Part shown: positions 10,601 to 21,065 of the stretch, piece by piece
Layout: each line of letters starts with the position of its first letter
Position numbering within the stretch: the first letter of the stretch is position 1
NCBI GenBank assembly: GCA_945910005.1
Contig: OX246743.1
Coordinates: forward strand, 37,107,398-37,171,397
Length of the DNA: 64,000 bases
Reading direction: 5' to 3'
Source: Isoperla grammatica
Lineage: Eukaryota; Arthropoda; Insecta; Plecoptera; Perlodidae
Position numbers and translations under genes: made by a program
Notes under the pieces: model-generated
What the model saw: the letters and a program-made list of their open reading frames with translations, nothing else
Told to the model about the DNA's origin: nothing
The model's database searches: none

Positions 10601-11233
10601 AAATTCTCGTAGGCATTCTTTAGTGGTGATATATGTACCATAACTGAAATGGTTTTAATTATTCAATTTGCTTCAAGTCGATTAATTTGTGTACACTATA
10701 CAACAGTCATAATAAAACTGCGTATAGCAGGTCTATACACTAGGACCAAACACAACTCAATGGATTTTTTCAGTTTTCTACTTCATATCATTTGTTCTTA
10801 CCAAATACTAGTTCCTTTCTGAACGTGTTCAAAAACAATCAAAATTAAGTATAATTGCAAATCAAAATAATGTAGAATATAAGTGATATTCTACAATCCA
10901 ACAAAAAATTACACTTTGGACCAACCACTTATATCTGGGTAATTTGATGTTTTTTTTTTTCATTTACCCATATATATTAGTCAAATAGTTACAACCCCAA
11001 TTAAAAGGTGCCAATACATTATATTGAACCCATTTACCAACTATATACCCACCCACCCATATTTCACATAATACCGGAAACAAGTTTTCAAATTTCTCAT
11101 TTCGCTTTCTAGGTGTTGCCCGTACGCACGCACGACGCACGCACGAAACTGTAATTGATTCTTCCTCTTGCCACGTGCGCGACGCGCGTGTTGTTTTGTA
11201 TTGTATTATTGTATTGTAGGCCACGACGCTTAC
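7650..11233. other. Gene-free stretch
   Basis: AT-rich DNA with no recognisable gene. An 87-aa minus-strand open frame (8576-8839) and a 61-aa hydrophobic one (9635-9820) resemble nothing known to me. A small perfect inverted repeat GGGGGC-AGA-GCCCCC occurs at 10566-10580. A slightly GC-richer patch with CCAAT lies at 10280-10370. Confidence 0.5.
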
Positions 11234-11327
11234 AGATGTACTGAGATAGAAGTAAGTCACTCTAAGGCACGTGTACCATATCGGCCCGGGTGTGCCCATG
11301 ATGGTGAAGGTGTCTTCAACCGCAGGG
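11234..11327 (-). CDS. Possible single exon, ELOVL-like (very-long-chain fatty acid elongase N-terminal region)
   Basis: On the minus strand a GC-richer block reads PAVEDTFTIMGTPGPIWYTC followed by LRVTYFYLSTS. Its spacing matches the N-terminal segment of ELOVL elongases, which typically read D-P-x-x-x-x-(4 residues)-M-x-[ST]-P-x-P followed by a membrane helix ending in a Tyr/Phe-rich stretch. ELOVL proteins are ER membrane condensing enzymes that extend fatty acyl-CoAs. A possible acceptor AG at 11328-11329 would complete a split codon GA|C, giving the expected Asp before Pro. A GTAAGC donor follows at 11233. The polypyrimidine tract is weak, and I find no histidine-box (HxxHH) exon nearby. 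It could be an isolated exon, a pseudo-exon or chance. Confidence 0.3.
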
Positions 11328-13640
11328 CTACCCACAATGCAAAATATCGTATTATCTGGGACTAAACTTTCATTCAAACATATTTTTTATTTATTAATTT
11401 TTTATTCATTCTTTTTAAACATTTTTTTTTAAGTTTGAATATTCAATGATTTGTTCCTATAATATTTTGTTTTGGTGTTGTCTGTTCAATTATCCTGTTA
11501 TTTTATTTTGGTAATTGTTCCATTTGATTGATGATTCTCAATTAAATAAATTCTATAAATTAAGTAACAAAATAAATCAATTAATATGTCACAATATTCA
11601 ATTATTAATAACTCAATGCATAATGTCTCTAAAACATTTTCCTAAACAACAGGTCATGTTTATGTGCGAATCTTACAACGCGGTTTAATATAGTCTTGAA
11701 TAGTTTGTCTCTTCAAACATCCCAGTTTTCTCTTGCTCGGCAGTATCAGTATTTGCTTCACGTACTCGTTTCCAGCATAATGTTGTAATTATCATCTTCA
11801 AGTAATTCATTAGCAACACATACCTAAACTACGAGACAAGCTATCATACATGTTTACATTATAGAAATACACATCTCAATTGACCTCACGTACCTCTTTA
11901 TGTGTGCTCTAAACTTTTTCCGAGGAAAAGCTGAGAACGCCGCAGTGCATTTTTTCACTGAATTTATAACAAGTTGTTTGTACAACCCTAGTGGGACGGC
12001 AGATTCCTTGAAATTGTTGTGTCCGATCTGTCAAAAAGTAATCAAATGTAATCGTTTGTTTGTTGTGTGGACGCCTATTATTTGACTAGATGTTGGGTTC
12101 CAAAAAATGTGCGCATGATTGAACTCATGTTATGGCTTGTGGTAATGAATTTGAGGATTTCGTCTCGTGTTTGTGCTATAGCCAGGTAGTGAGGGTGTAC
12201 ATCATTTGTGAAATGCCAAGATCGACGAAAGATCGACTGATCTTCTTGTTCTCAACTAAGCCACGGACCCACTGTAGCTTCATTCATTGTAAACCACACT
12301 TTGTGCACCCCTCATCGCTCGTCGAACAATGCTGCAACGCCGGAGAAAGGGTGACCACGATGAGCCAAATTACCAGCCCGACAATTACGCGTTCGTTCAC
12401 AATGAATCCGTATAGTAAAAATGGACGAGTAATAATTCTTATCGAGTTCTGTCTGATTTGTAGGACACTTTCGTAAATGCAAATTGTCGGGCGAGTACGT
12501 GAGGACAGAAGGAGAGGGGAAGTTAGAGAGGGGGGGGATTTGGTTCAGAGAAGAGGGGGGAAGTAGTATTGACGGTGATTTTATGAGTTACACCATTTGG
12601 GTTTTTAATGTTTTAAAGATTGTTTAACGGAATATATCATAGTTCCGTCTAAGAACCACCACACACATCAATTTTGAGTTTTGATCAATACAATACCCTA
12701 TCAATGGATTTTTCGAAAGCTTCGTTTTTTTGTTCAAAATACGATATTTTAATATTGAAAAAAAATGTTTCAGCTCGTTTTAATTAAATGATTAATTTAT
12801 ATAGACAGCGAGCTCAGTGCGTGCATGGTTTTAAGGAATCGCTATTTTACGTGAATAAATCAATTGTTTTTACAACTGCGTAGATGCACGCGTATTTAAG
12901 TAAATCGTTCGTTTTACTATTATTTTCTATGATTATCGTTTTGACAGATATTATTATTTATGATTAATTGGACTCAAATCAGATTCTATCTAACTTTCAC
13001 TCCCTTAAACGAAGCATTCGAAGGCAGTGAGTTATTTCTATTACAAATTGAGCTAATGAACTGATTATATTCTGAAGGTGATACTTAAATTGATTTATCT
13101 AGAATCATATAATTATAGCATGGGTGAAATTTAAAACTTACGTAAAATTGACAAGAGGTTAATGATTCTGCCAAATCATTCAACCAGCTAAAACCAGAAT
13201 ATAATTTACAAACAAGGAAATTTCCTTCACAATCTTCAAAACTGTCAATTTGTGACAGTACGATATATTTCCCATGGCTTTTCAATTACCTATAATTTAT
13301 TCACAAAGATAATAAGTGTTGTAGTATTGATAATGAACCGGAAGTCAACGGATATATCTTGTAGCTATCAGCACATAAACAAAAAACACTAGCGAAACTC
13401 AAAACAGTGGAACGTTCTTTTGTTCGTGAGCGTTAGCAAACCTGAGACCACTTGTTGAATACTGAATGCTATTATGTTCACTATGTTACGCCACTGGGTA
13501 CAAAGGTCAACTGGTTGGTGGTGTGGTTACACGTTTAAGATCCGACACTGTGACTGAATGTGTTTGTGTTTGTGCTGTATGTAGCTCGATTATGTTAGAC
13601 TGGCTGTTACGGACATCTTTGTTCGTTATTGCATGTCTAA
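11328..13640. other. Gene-free stretch
   Basis: AT-rich; nothing recognisable as a gene or complete repeat. A G-rich purine patch lies at 12505-12560. Confidence 0.5.
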
Positions 13641-13832
13641 AGGCTGGTCCACACAGATTTTTAAGACAAACGATTTAAGGTTTAACGCGTAGTCGTAAAG
13701 TTGGATCATAGGAAACACATACTGGCGTTCACACAAAGTTTTAGTTTTAAGACGTTGTTTTCATTTGTTGTTTTTAAAACAACGTCTTAAAACCTTATGC
13801 ATTATGTCTTCAAAATCTGTGTGGACCAGCTT
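13641..13832. mobile_element. 192-bp MITE with TAA target duplication
   Basis: Terminal inverted repeats begin AGGCTGGTCCACACAGATTT and end with its near-complement (GTGTGGACCAGCTT). TAA flanks both sides (13638-13640 and 13833-13835). A 3-bp TWA duplication is characteristic of PIF/Harbinger elements; a TA duplication (Tc1/mariner) is the alternative. The interior contains a perfect 17-bp hairpin, TTTTAAGACGTTGTTTT at 13745-13761 against its complement at 13776-13792. No coding capacity. Confidence 0.75.
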
Positions 13833-14020
13833 TAAGAGAAAAATAATTTATTGTCAGCTGCCCATTGTAGGCCCTACATTGGATGACCACAAGAATCCAG
13901 CATACTATAAAGACAATTAGACAAATACACAATAAATACAAAAAGTTTTTAACAACTACTAAGTTTACCAGAAACCTAGGTATAGGTTTTCCCGTGACGT
14001 TGCTATGATCATATTGGGAG

Positions 14021-14040
14021 GGGGGGGGGGGGGGGGGGGG
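14021..14040. repeat. Poly-G tract
   Basis: About 20 consecutive G with a single early A. Similar G runs recur at 29477-29508, 48010-48020, 48343-48353 and 48743-48761. Confidence 0.9.
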
Positions 14041-14875
14041 TAATAATATGTGTTTTCATATGAGCTGTTAAAAAAGGAGAGAAAAGTTTAACACATTATA
14101 CTGTATATGAAAATTATTGCGTGCGCCAAATTGTGTCGCAATTAAGAGAGAATGAGATAAAAAAAGATTCTTTAATTTGTATTTCGGTATGAATACAGAA
14201 ACAGCTCCCAAAAACAGTTGAACTGTAAACAAGATTCCATCCCAAACATTCAAAAATGATTTTCTAATCGAACCAATACACCAACATGTCCGTTCTTTCC
14301 GTCGATACGGCCACCCGTAGTGGACGAATACATCTTAATTAAATAAGACTTTCTTTTAGATCTTAACAACGCTAATCAATCAATGTATATTATTAAAGAA
14401 TTTGAACAACTTATAGATACGTTTGTATCGAAATATTAATCTCCGATCAACTTCTCGCAAACAAGGTGGCTGTGGTACACATAACACCGTGTTATAGATA
14501 TTATAATAGTTGGGAACAAGTCAGCTAATCTTAATCTAAAGACAATCTTATCTCATATTAACCAGGTTTGGTGAAATCTGTCTGTAAGTGATACGGAACA
14601 TGTATGTACCTGTTTTCGTGGAGACCACATAATGAACAATAGAGCTGGGTCACTTACATAAGGTTGCGCGTAGTATTCAGCCCACGCTTATTGCTTCAGA
14701 CATGAGAGCATGTGAGCTTGTAAGTAAGCTCATCTTTCTTGTTGTATGTACATAACGTATTGTTCCTGTGAGGAGGAGACTTTTGCAACCTTGATATGAA
14801 TGTATTCATTATATTTTAAATAAAAAAAATTTCCCACTGAAACCCAATTTATTTTAGTTGACTAATGCCTCTAAC

Positions 14876-15001
14876 TTCAATGTCCAGTTAAAGTTTTAAG
14901 TAAATTTAACTGTCAGGTAAGCCAAGTTTGGGGTATTTATATTGGCTGTTGTCATGGTGAAAACAATTTAACTGTAAAGTAGATTTTAACTGGACATTGA
15001 A
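14876..15001. mobile_element. Short inverted-repeat (MITE-like) element
   Basis: TTCAATGTCCAGTTAAA at the left end is matched by TTTAACTGGACATTGAA at the right end, with TTTAACTG motifs repeated inside. Flanks contain TA on both sides, but the exact ends are off by one base, so the target duplication is not settled. Non-coding. Confidence 0.6.
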
Positions 15002-17100
15002 ATACCGGTCCTAAGTACAACAACAATTACACATGTATTTATTAATATGTATTTATATAGGTATTTATGTATTTATTTATTTATTTAGTGGCTGTGGCTG
15101 ACCAATGTGTGTGTATATGTATTCTTGTTAACCCCAGGTCAATGAGCCTTGCTGTAATCGGGATGTAGCTATGGTTGGTTACTGATAAAGTAATTTGTAG
15201 CCTATAGTAAATATTCCATTGGCTCGTTTAGATAAAATACATATGTTGATTGTGTGCATATACTCAGTTACAAGAATTCTGTTTCATATTTATGTTTACA
15301 ATTTATAATATTAACTATTTTACAGATATTTGTGTTTATATTGTTCTCGAGTGTGGTGTGCATACTTTTATTATTTATATATTATGTTTGTACCTAATTC
15401 GGATGATAATTAGTGTTCTCCGAAAGTTATGTGTATGTTATGTGTATTCATAACGAATGTTTCAAAAGTTCACACCTATACATTTCGCACGTGCCAAAGA
15501 ATGACTATCAACAAAGAAGGTGTTAACCTTTTAAGTGATTGTAATTTCAGTCATGTATCGCATACATTTCGGCGACGTAGCTAAGTCTCCCCTCATTGTC
15601 TTTCACATTGTCGGAGAAATTAGTTCTCGATAAAACATCTCCATGGATACTTTCGATATCTTACGAAATTGCTCCTCTTAAAAAATAAGGAAGTCAGTAT
15701 GTTATGGTCACGAAATCTAGGTTGCGGATAACCACAACCTTAAAATATCCAAATCGGAGCACTTAAAAGCGAAAACAAAGACGAACGTATAGATGGATTG
15801 ATACAAGTCCGATAGTAAAAACAAAGAAAGTACTCCGGCCGCGTGTGAGCTGAATTCAAAGGCGAAACTTAAAATTTCGGACACGTCAAGAAATTACTCT
15901 AGATGGACAAGACATAGTAAATACAGAGATAGGAAAAGAAAAACTTTCATTTGTCAAATCGTGGGTGAACATTCTATTGTCTTAACCTTTATGAGTAGAT
16001 GTTTGTGGAAGGTGTTTTTATTTTCAATAAGATAAACAAGGAGAAATCATGCAGACCGGTCGCAAAACAAAGGGGCCATCAAGGTCGAACGGTTTGAAAG
16101 GTCAAATGGTGACCTGCGAAGACCAGGTAAACGCCCATAGCCGTCACTTTCCTCCAGCACTTTTACGCTTTAACAGTTAGATGGCCACTGACCCAACCCA
16201 CTGGGTTATAATTACATAGTGGCCTCTTTTCCGAGGGAGCTTATGAATGAGTACACACACACACAAACTCGGCAAACAATTATTCATTCGTTCTTTCTTA
16301 CAAATTGAAATTTCACACTTTTTAGTTGAAAACTATCTGATGACACTAATTATTTCACGTTGAAGTAGTTAGCGTATCAGATCTATGCTTGGTTCGTGAT
16401 TCTTGCTTTGCCTGCTCTCCAACATGAATTGGAACACTCTGTGTTTTAGTATTTCAAGAAACAAGCTATTTTACTCAAAAACGAATAGGTACAGAATGTT
16501 TTTTTATCAAAATGTATTTGTTATGGTTACTTGTATAGTCCAAAAAAAACTTACTGCCCTTAAAATTAGTGCACTTGTTAAAATATCAAAAATAATTAAC
16601 ATTAGCCTTAGTTTCACAGACTTTCCAAAATGTATCTAGAAACAGATTAACAATATATCTTGTAACATTAAAAGAATAAATCATACTTATTATTAAATCG
16701 ACTGTGCAAGAGAATTAAGCAACAAAACAACAATATGCCGATACCATACAATTTCCCAGTGAAAAGTGGCTTTTAAATGGAGTCGGTCCCATTGACATAC
16801 TGTACATCTAGAATTTTAGTTCCATGTAATTGCGATAAGTTTGGTCACAGATAATTATATTACTAACACACTTTCTGTGGGTAAATTAGTTATCTGTGGT
16901 TGGACACCTTGAAGAGCGAAGGAGTAATGAAGAAAATAATTGAAAACAGGTGGAAGTGAAAATAGTCGTTAGACCAAGGTTAAAATAAATGCTGTAGATA
17001 ACCTAGAATATTGAGTGTAATGGATTATGTAGAAAGAAAAGAAACACAAATTGAGATATATTTCAACAAACCAATATGCTATGATTAGAGGTACGTGAAT
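15002..17100. other. Gene-free stretch
   Basis: AT-rich with TTTA/TATT short repeats at 15037-15085. A block of more even base composition lies at 16050-16215 without an open frame. Imperfect inverted CACAGATAA arms occur at 16843-16905. No gene seen. Confidence 0.5.
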
Positions 17101-17327
17101 ATAGCGTTTTGTGTATAGATGCTACAAAGCACTATTTTTCAGTAGAAACTAAGGTTTTTCTGTTCCTATTTTATTATATTTAACAGTTATTATACTTTGT
17201 TTATGATAAATGCAATTTGGTTGATTTTAATTTTAATAGTATGACATGATTTAAAAATAAAAATTTGAGAAAACTTAATTCTCAAGTTTTTTAATCTTGG
17301 CAAAAAATAGATGCTACAAAACGCTAT
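17101..17327. repeat. Inverted-repeat element with ATAGCGTTTTGT termini
   Basis: ATAGCGTTTTGT at 17101-17112 and its complement ACAAAACGCTAT at 17316-17327 bracket 227 bp of AT-rich DNA. Both ends also carry the direct motif ATAGATGCTACAAA. The related motif TAGCATTTTGTAGC occurs at 646 and 831, pointing to a dispersed family. Confidence 0.45.
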
Positions 17328-17479
17328 AAAATGACAATTGAAAATGCTATTTTCACGTATCAATAGCTATGATGCATTGCTCTATAGTACATGACATAGT
17401 GTGTAAACATATCTATCCATACAATATATGTATTGTGTAAGTCTAGCAAATCAGATGGTTGCAAAGTTTATAACGTCTA

Positions 17480-17640
17480 TACCGTGCCTGGCGCATTGGT
17501 CACGTATAATCATAACTACTTCCACCACGAAAGGTCAAGGGTTGAATCCTGGGTTAAGTCGGTATTTTTTGTTGTGTACACATAACCTAATCGGGTCAGT
17601 AGTAACACAGGTGATATTTAATTTAACGGTCGATTAACGC
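17480..17640 (+). repeat. tRNA-like SINE head
   Basis: Box A-like TGGCGCATTGG at 17489-17499 and box B-like GGGTTGAATCC at 17539-17549, followed by an AT-rich tail. No foldable intact tRNA is present, so this is a decayed pol III-type SINE rather than a tRNA gene. Confidence 0.4.
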
Positions 17641-18089
17641 ATCACATTTATGAAGCGAGATGAAGTGATTCTTGAATAGTGATATAACTATTGTAATTAA
17701 ATATCAATTAAAACAAATCTGGTCGTGTAGATGTGTTTAGAAATTAATGATTGCATAGTCTACGGTTTTGTCGCATGTATATGTGCAAAATAATGAATTA
17801 AGCAACAGTGTTGACTTTTTTATTGACTTTTTTATACATGATATCTAGGTTTTGCAATCTGTTCATCATTTGCTGTATTATCATAGGAATGTATTTGAAT
17901 AAATATAAAATATATTTGTTAGCTCAGAAATTGTAGTAATATCTTCATTCAGTAGAAAGAAACAATTCGCATAGTATATTTTACTTCTCGTAGACTATCC
18001 CAAGATCACCGTTAATATCTCATAAAAATATTAAACGATGATTGGTATTTGTATATTATTAACACTAATGTGAACCAGCCCATTAGAAT

Positions 18090-18345
18090 TTAACCGTCTG
18101 GATTTGCACCACGAAGACCTTCTAGAATAGCACCAATAAAGGTAACTTATTGGTAACTCACGAGAATCCCAGTCAGGAGATAAGTGATCGACTCCCGGCA
18201 TCAACAATCCTGCCTCAAGGTTTTCACAAGGTTCTCTCAGTCAAAGGTGAACGTTGGGTTGGGTACTCAAAATAGTCCTTGGACATTCCTTCCCCAATTC
18301 ACGAACTAAACTTACAGTTAGGTCTCTGACAAGGGACATATTTAA
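18090..18345 (+). repeat. SINE-B copy 1
   Basis: Contains the shared body GGTTTTCACAAGGTTCTC...AGTCAAAGGTGAACGTTGGG, then CCTTGGACATTCCTTCCCCA. The same ordered blocks occur near 20700-20815 and 56400-56500. SINE-B is my label; the family is not one I can name. Confidence 0.55.
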
Positions 18346-20470
18346 TATACAACCACATGTTTGGGGACAGGAGAAAGAGTCAGCAGATATATTTATTGTA
18401 ACTCTATAGATACTCAATCCTGCAATGACAATAAAAAATAGTTTCTATTCATGATCTTGAAAGTTGTGAATTTTCATAGGCATACTACTATATGGGTTTA
18501 GAATGTATGTGAATGTAACAAACTATAAAAAAAATCGTTGTATTATAACAACGATGCCAAAGAAGATTGTGCAGGTAAGGAATTTAAGAGTACGAAGTGC
18601 GAACTTAACATTTATTTATTTAGTAGTATTGGATGCATATTTTGGACTCAAGTTGAAAATTGTATCACGAAGAATGGAAATATCGAAATGGTAAATAAGA
18701 TAGTTCCAAACTATTATAGACATCCAACAATCTTTATAATTGAACAACCGTTACAAACCATTGAACCAACTCTTTTGAAAGTTACTCCACAAATCGCTCG
18801 CATTACAGTTTTACTTTCGCGATGATAACCAAAACCAAACAGAAAAGACGCTCACGAAATATTATTACGGCCTTGAATTCGAACTCTTTTCATAGAGGCA
18901 AAATTACTGTCAAGTCCCAACCCACCCATGCACGATTTAATTTTCCCTTCTTACACGACCTCCGCGAGCCGCATCCAAGCAACCCATCGCATTATATACC
19001 TTCACTTCACTTCACTCGATTCGTATCGATAATCGCAACACCCGCTGGTAATTTCAAAAAAAAACGTTCCAATTTCAAACAAAAATTCCGAATGGTATTT
19101 TAGAAAATAAATTGCAACTTCACGACACGACATAATTCCGAAACAGCAGAAACTTTCATTTATCAATCGAAAATGTGAATTATTTCGGATCGTGTTTGTT
19201 TTGCATCGTCAGTCGCTTCGCAACCTGTTGCAAAGCGAAGATGAACGTATGAATGAATGACGGAGGGTGTGTAGTAAAAGTAGACGAGAAACAAGATGGG
19301 AGAAAGTCAATGTGTTGTGGAGGAGACTATAAGAATGGATGGAGATGGCAGGAGTGAAAACAAGGTTTCTAGGGCATGAAGACGCTACATCAGACGTCTG
19401 AGGAAGGTGACATGACCGCCGGCAGATTCGCACATGGAAAACAGGCCCGAGCCTTATGCGGATTATCGATGCGATGTTATCTGGTACAATAGTTACCAGG
19501 GACGGAGTTTACTTTCGACGAGAAATTTAATGTCTGCACCTGGATTTGATTCCCAGTCGGGGTTCGTTATTAAATTTATGGATTTCACGACTTCACAGTT
19601 TGGGAAAAATTTATTTTTTACAATATGAGAATATAATTATGATATTCCGATATTTCACATTATATTAAACCGAGGATTTGTTTGAAATAGCAGCTCTCCA
19701 TTATTTCTTCTTCAGTGCCAGTTGTTCCAATTCCACATAAATTATTATCCATTAACTGAAGTCACTGAACTATTCTTGAAAGTTTGACTACTTGTATCGA
19801 GAATTTAACTTTTTACCATTTTTTATTTTTTTTATTTTACTAATCCAAAACATAAAATTGAAAACTTGTTTATATTTCGAATGATTTATTCTTCTCATAC
19901 TTAACGGAGTAAACCCGGATCAATATCAATATAGTCATATTTTTTTAAAAGGCTTAAATACTCCACAATATTGTGGTCTAGCTGTAGTAGGCCATACGTT
20001 TAGCACACTCTTCTATTAAATCAACACACACACACACACACACTAAACCGTGTGAAGTGAAAATTCTAACTAACAAGGTTGGTTCCATCGCAGGATGGGG
20101 AAACTAAATTAACATCAAAGAACGGAAGTTGATTTCTAAAGACGGCGTCTCACTATAATATAATATGATATTATATTACATTAGATGAATTAAAACAACA
20201 CGATAACACATTGCAGCATCTTTCGTCGGATATTAGGTCACACGATGACTGTGAGAGCATTGGCGGAACCAAGGTGGATTTATAGTAATTACTAATTAGT
20301 TTGGTAATACAGTGCGCGGCCTTGATGAGTGTATTATGAACATAGGTTAACGCTGTGATTGATGTGTGGAAATGATTACGGTGCTGTTTCGTAGCTATGC
20401 TCAATACGAGCTCAGGTACCGAAGTATAGCATCGTTTCCTAGCTTGAGATGGTGATTATTTTGTTCGAAA
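18346..20470. other. Gene-free stretch
   Basis: No convincing exon. A B-box-like GGATTTGATTCCC at about 19542-19554 suggests a worn tRNA-like SINE. A short (CA)n lies at 20022-20042. Confidence 0.45.
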
Positions 20471-20830
20471 TATAATAAATATACTCCATTGGGTCTCGAA
20501 CCAAGATTTTATGAGCTCAAAGTAGACGTTTTGACGCCTAAGTTTTTTGTATGTCTTTCTGATGACTTTGGTATGGATATCAAAAATCTATCCCTTAGTA
20601 TTCTTATTAATTATTTTAACTCCATTCTAGTTATTATCATTATTTGTATTGTTATTTTTTACGCTTGCGTTATTGTTGGTATTTACTCTTATTATGAAGG
20701 CCGTGGGTTCGATTTACATCACAAGCAACCGAAGAAGATCCTGAGTCATTAGTAATTTGATGAGATGGTATAGTCCTACACAAACAGTTCTCGGATATTC
20801 TTCCCCACTCTATACTATTACCCTAATTTA
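20471..20830 (+). repeat. SINE-B copy 2 (degraded)
   Basis: GGGTTCGATTTACATC at about 20706 (B-box-like) is followed by the family end block TTCTCGGATATTCTTCCCCA at about 20790-20810. More diverged than the copies at 18.2 and 56.4 kb. Confidence 0.4.
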
Positions 20831-20913
20831 ATTTGAGGCATACATTTTAGCCTTACACTAGACATCTGTTTTTAAAGAGGGATAGTAGCAATAAAAATAC
20901 ATCTGCGGTTGAT

Positions 20914-21065
20914 TATGGGATTGGAGCACAGGGCACAATCGTTTATACCACCTAGAGAAGCGGGTTCGAATCCCGCAAAGTCACACTTAAATGAGATGGT
21001 TCTGTATCTTTAACTATCGCCCATCATCGCCACAAATACCACGATTGCAACATTCAATAAATTCA
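20914..21065 (+). repeat. tRNA-like SINE head with perfect B box
   Basis: Box A-like TGGAGCACAGG at 20922-20932. GGTTCGAATCC at 20963-20973 sits inside a perfect GCGGG/CCCGC T-arm. The acceptor and anticodon stems do not fold convincingly, so a SINE or pseudo-tRNA is more likely than a functional tRNA. Confidence 0.45.

Noticed and set aside
20914..20990. Functional tRNA gene
   Set aside because: The T-arm is perfect but the anticodon and acceptor stems do not form; a SINE head is more likely.
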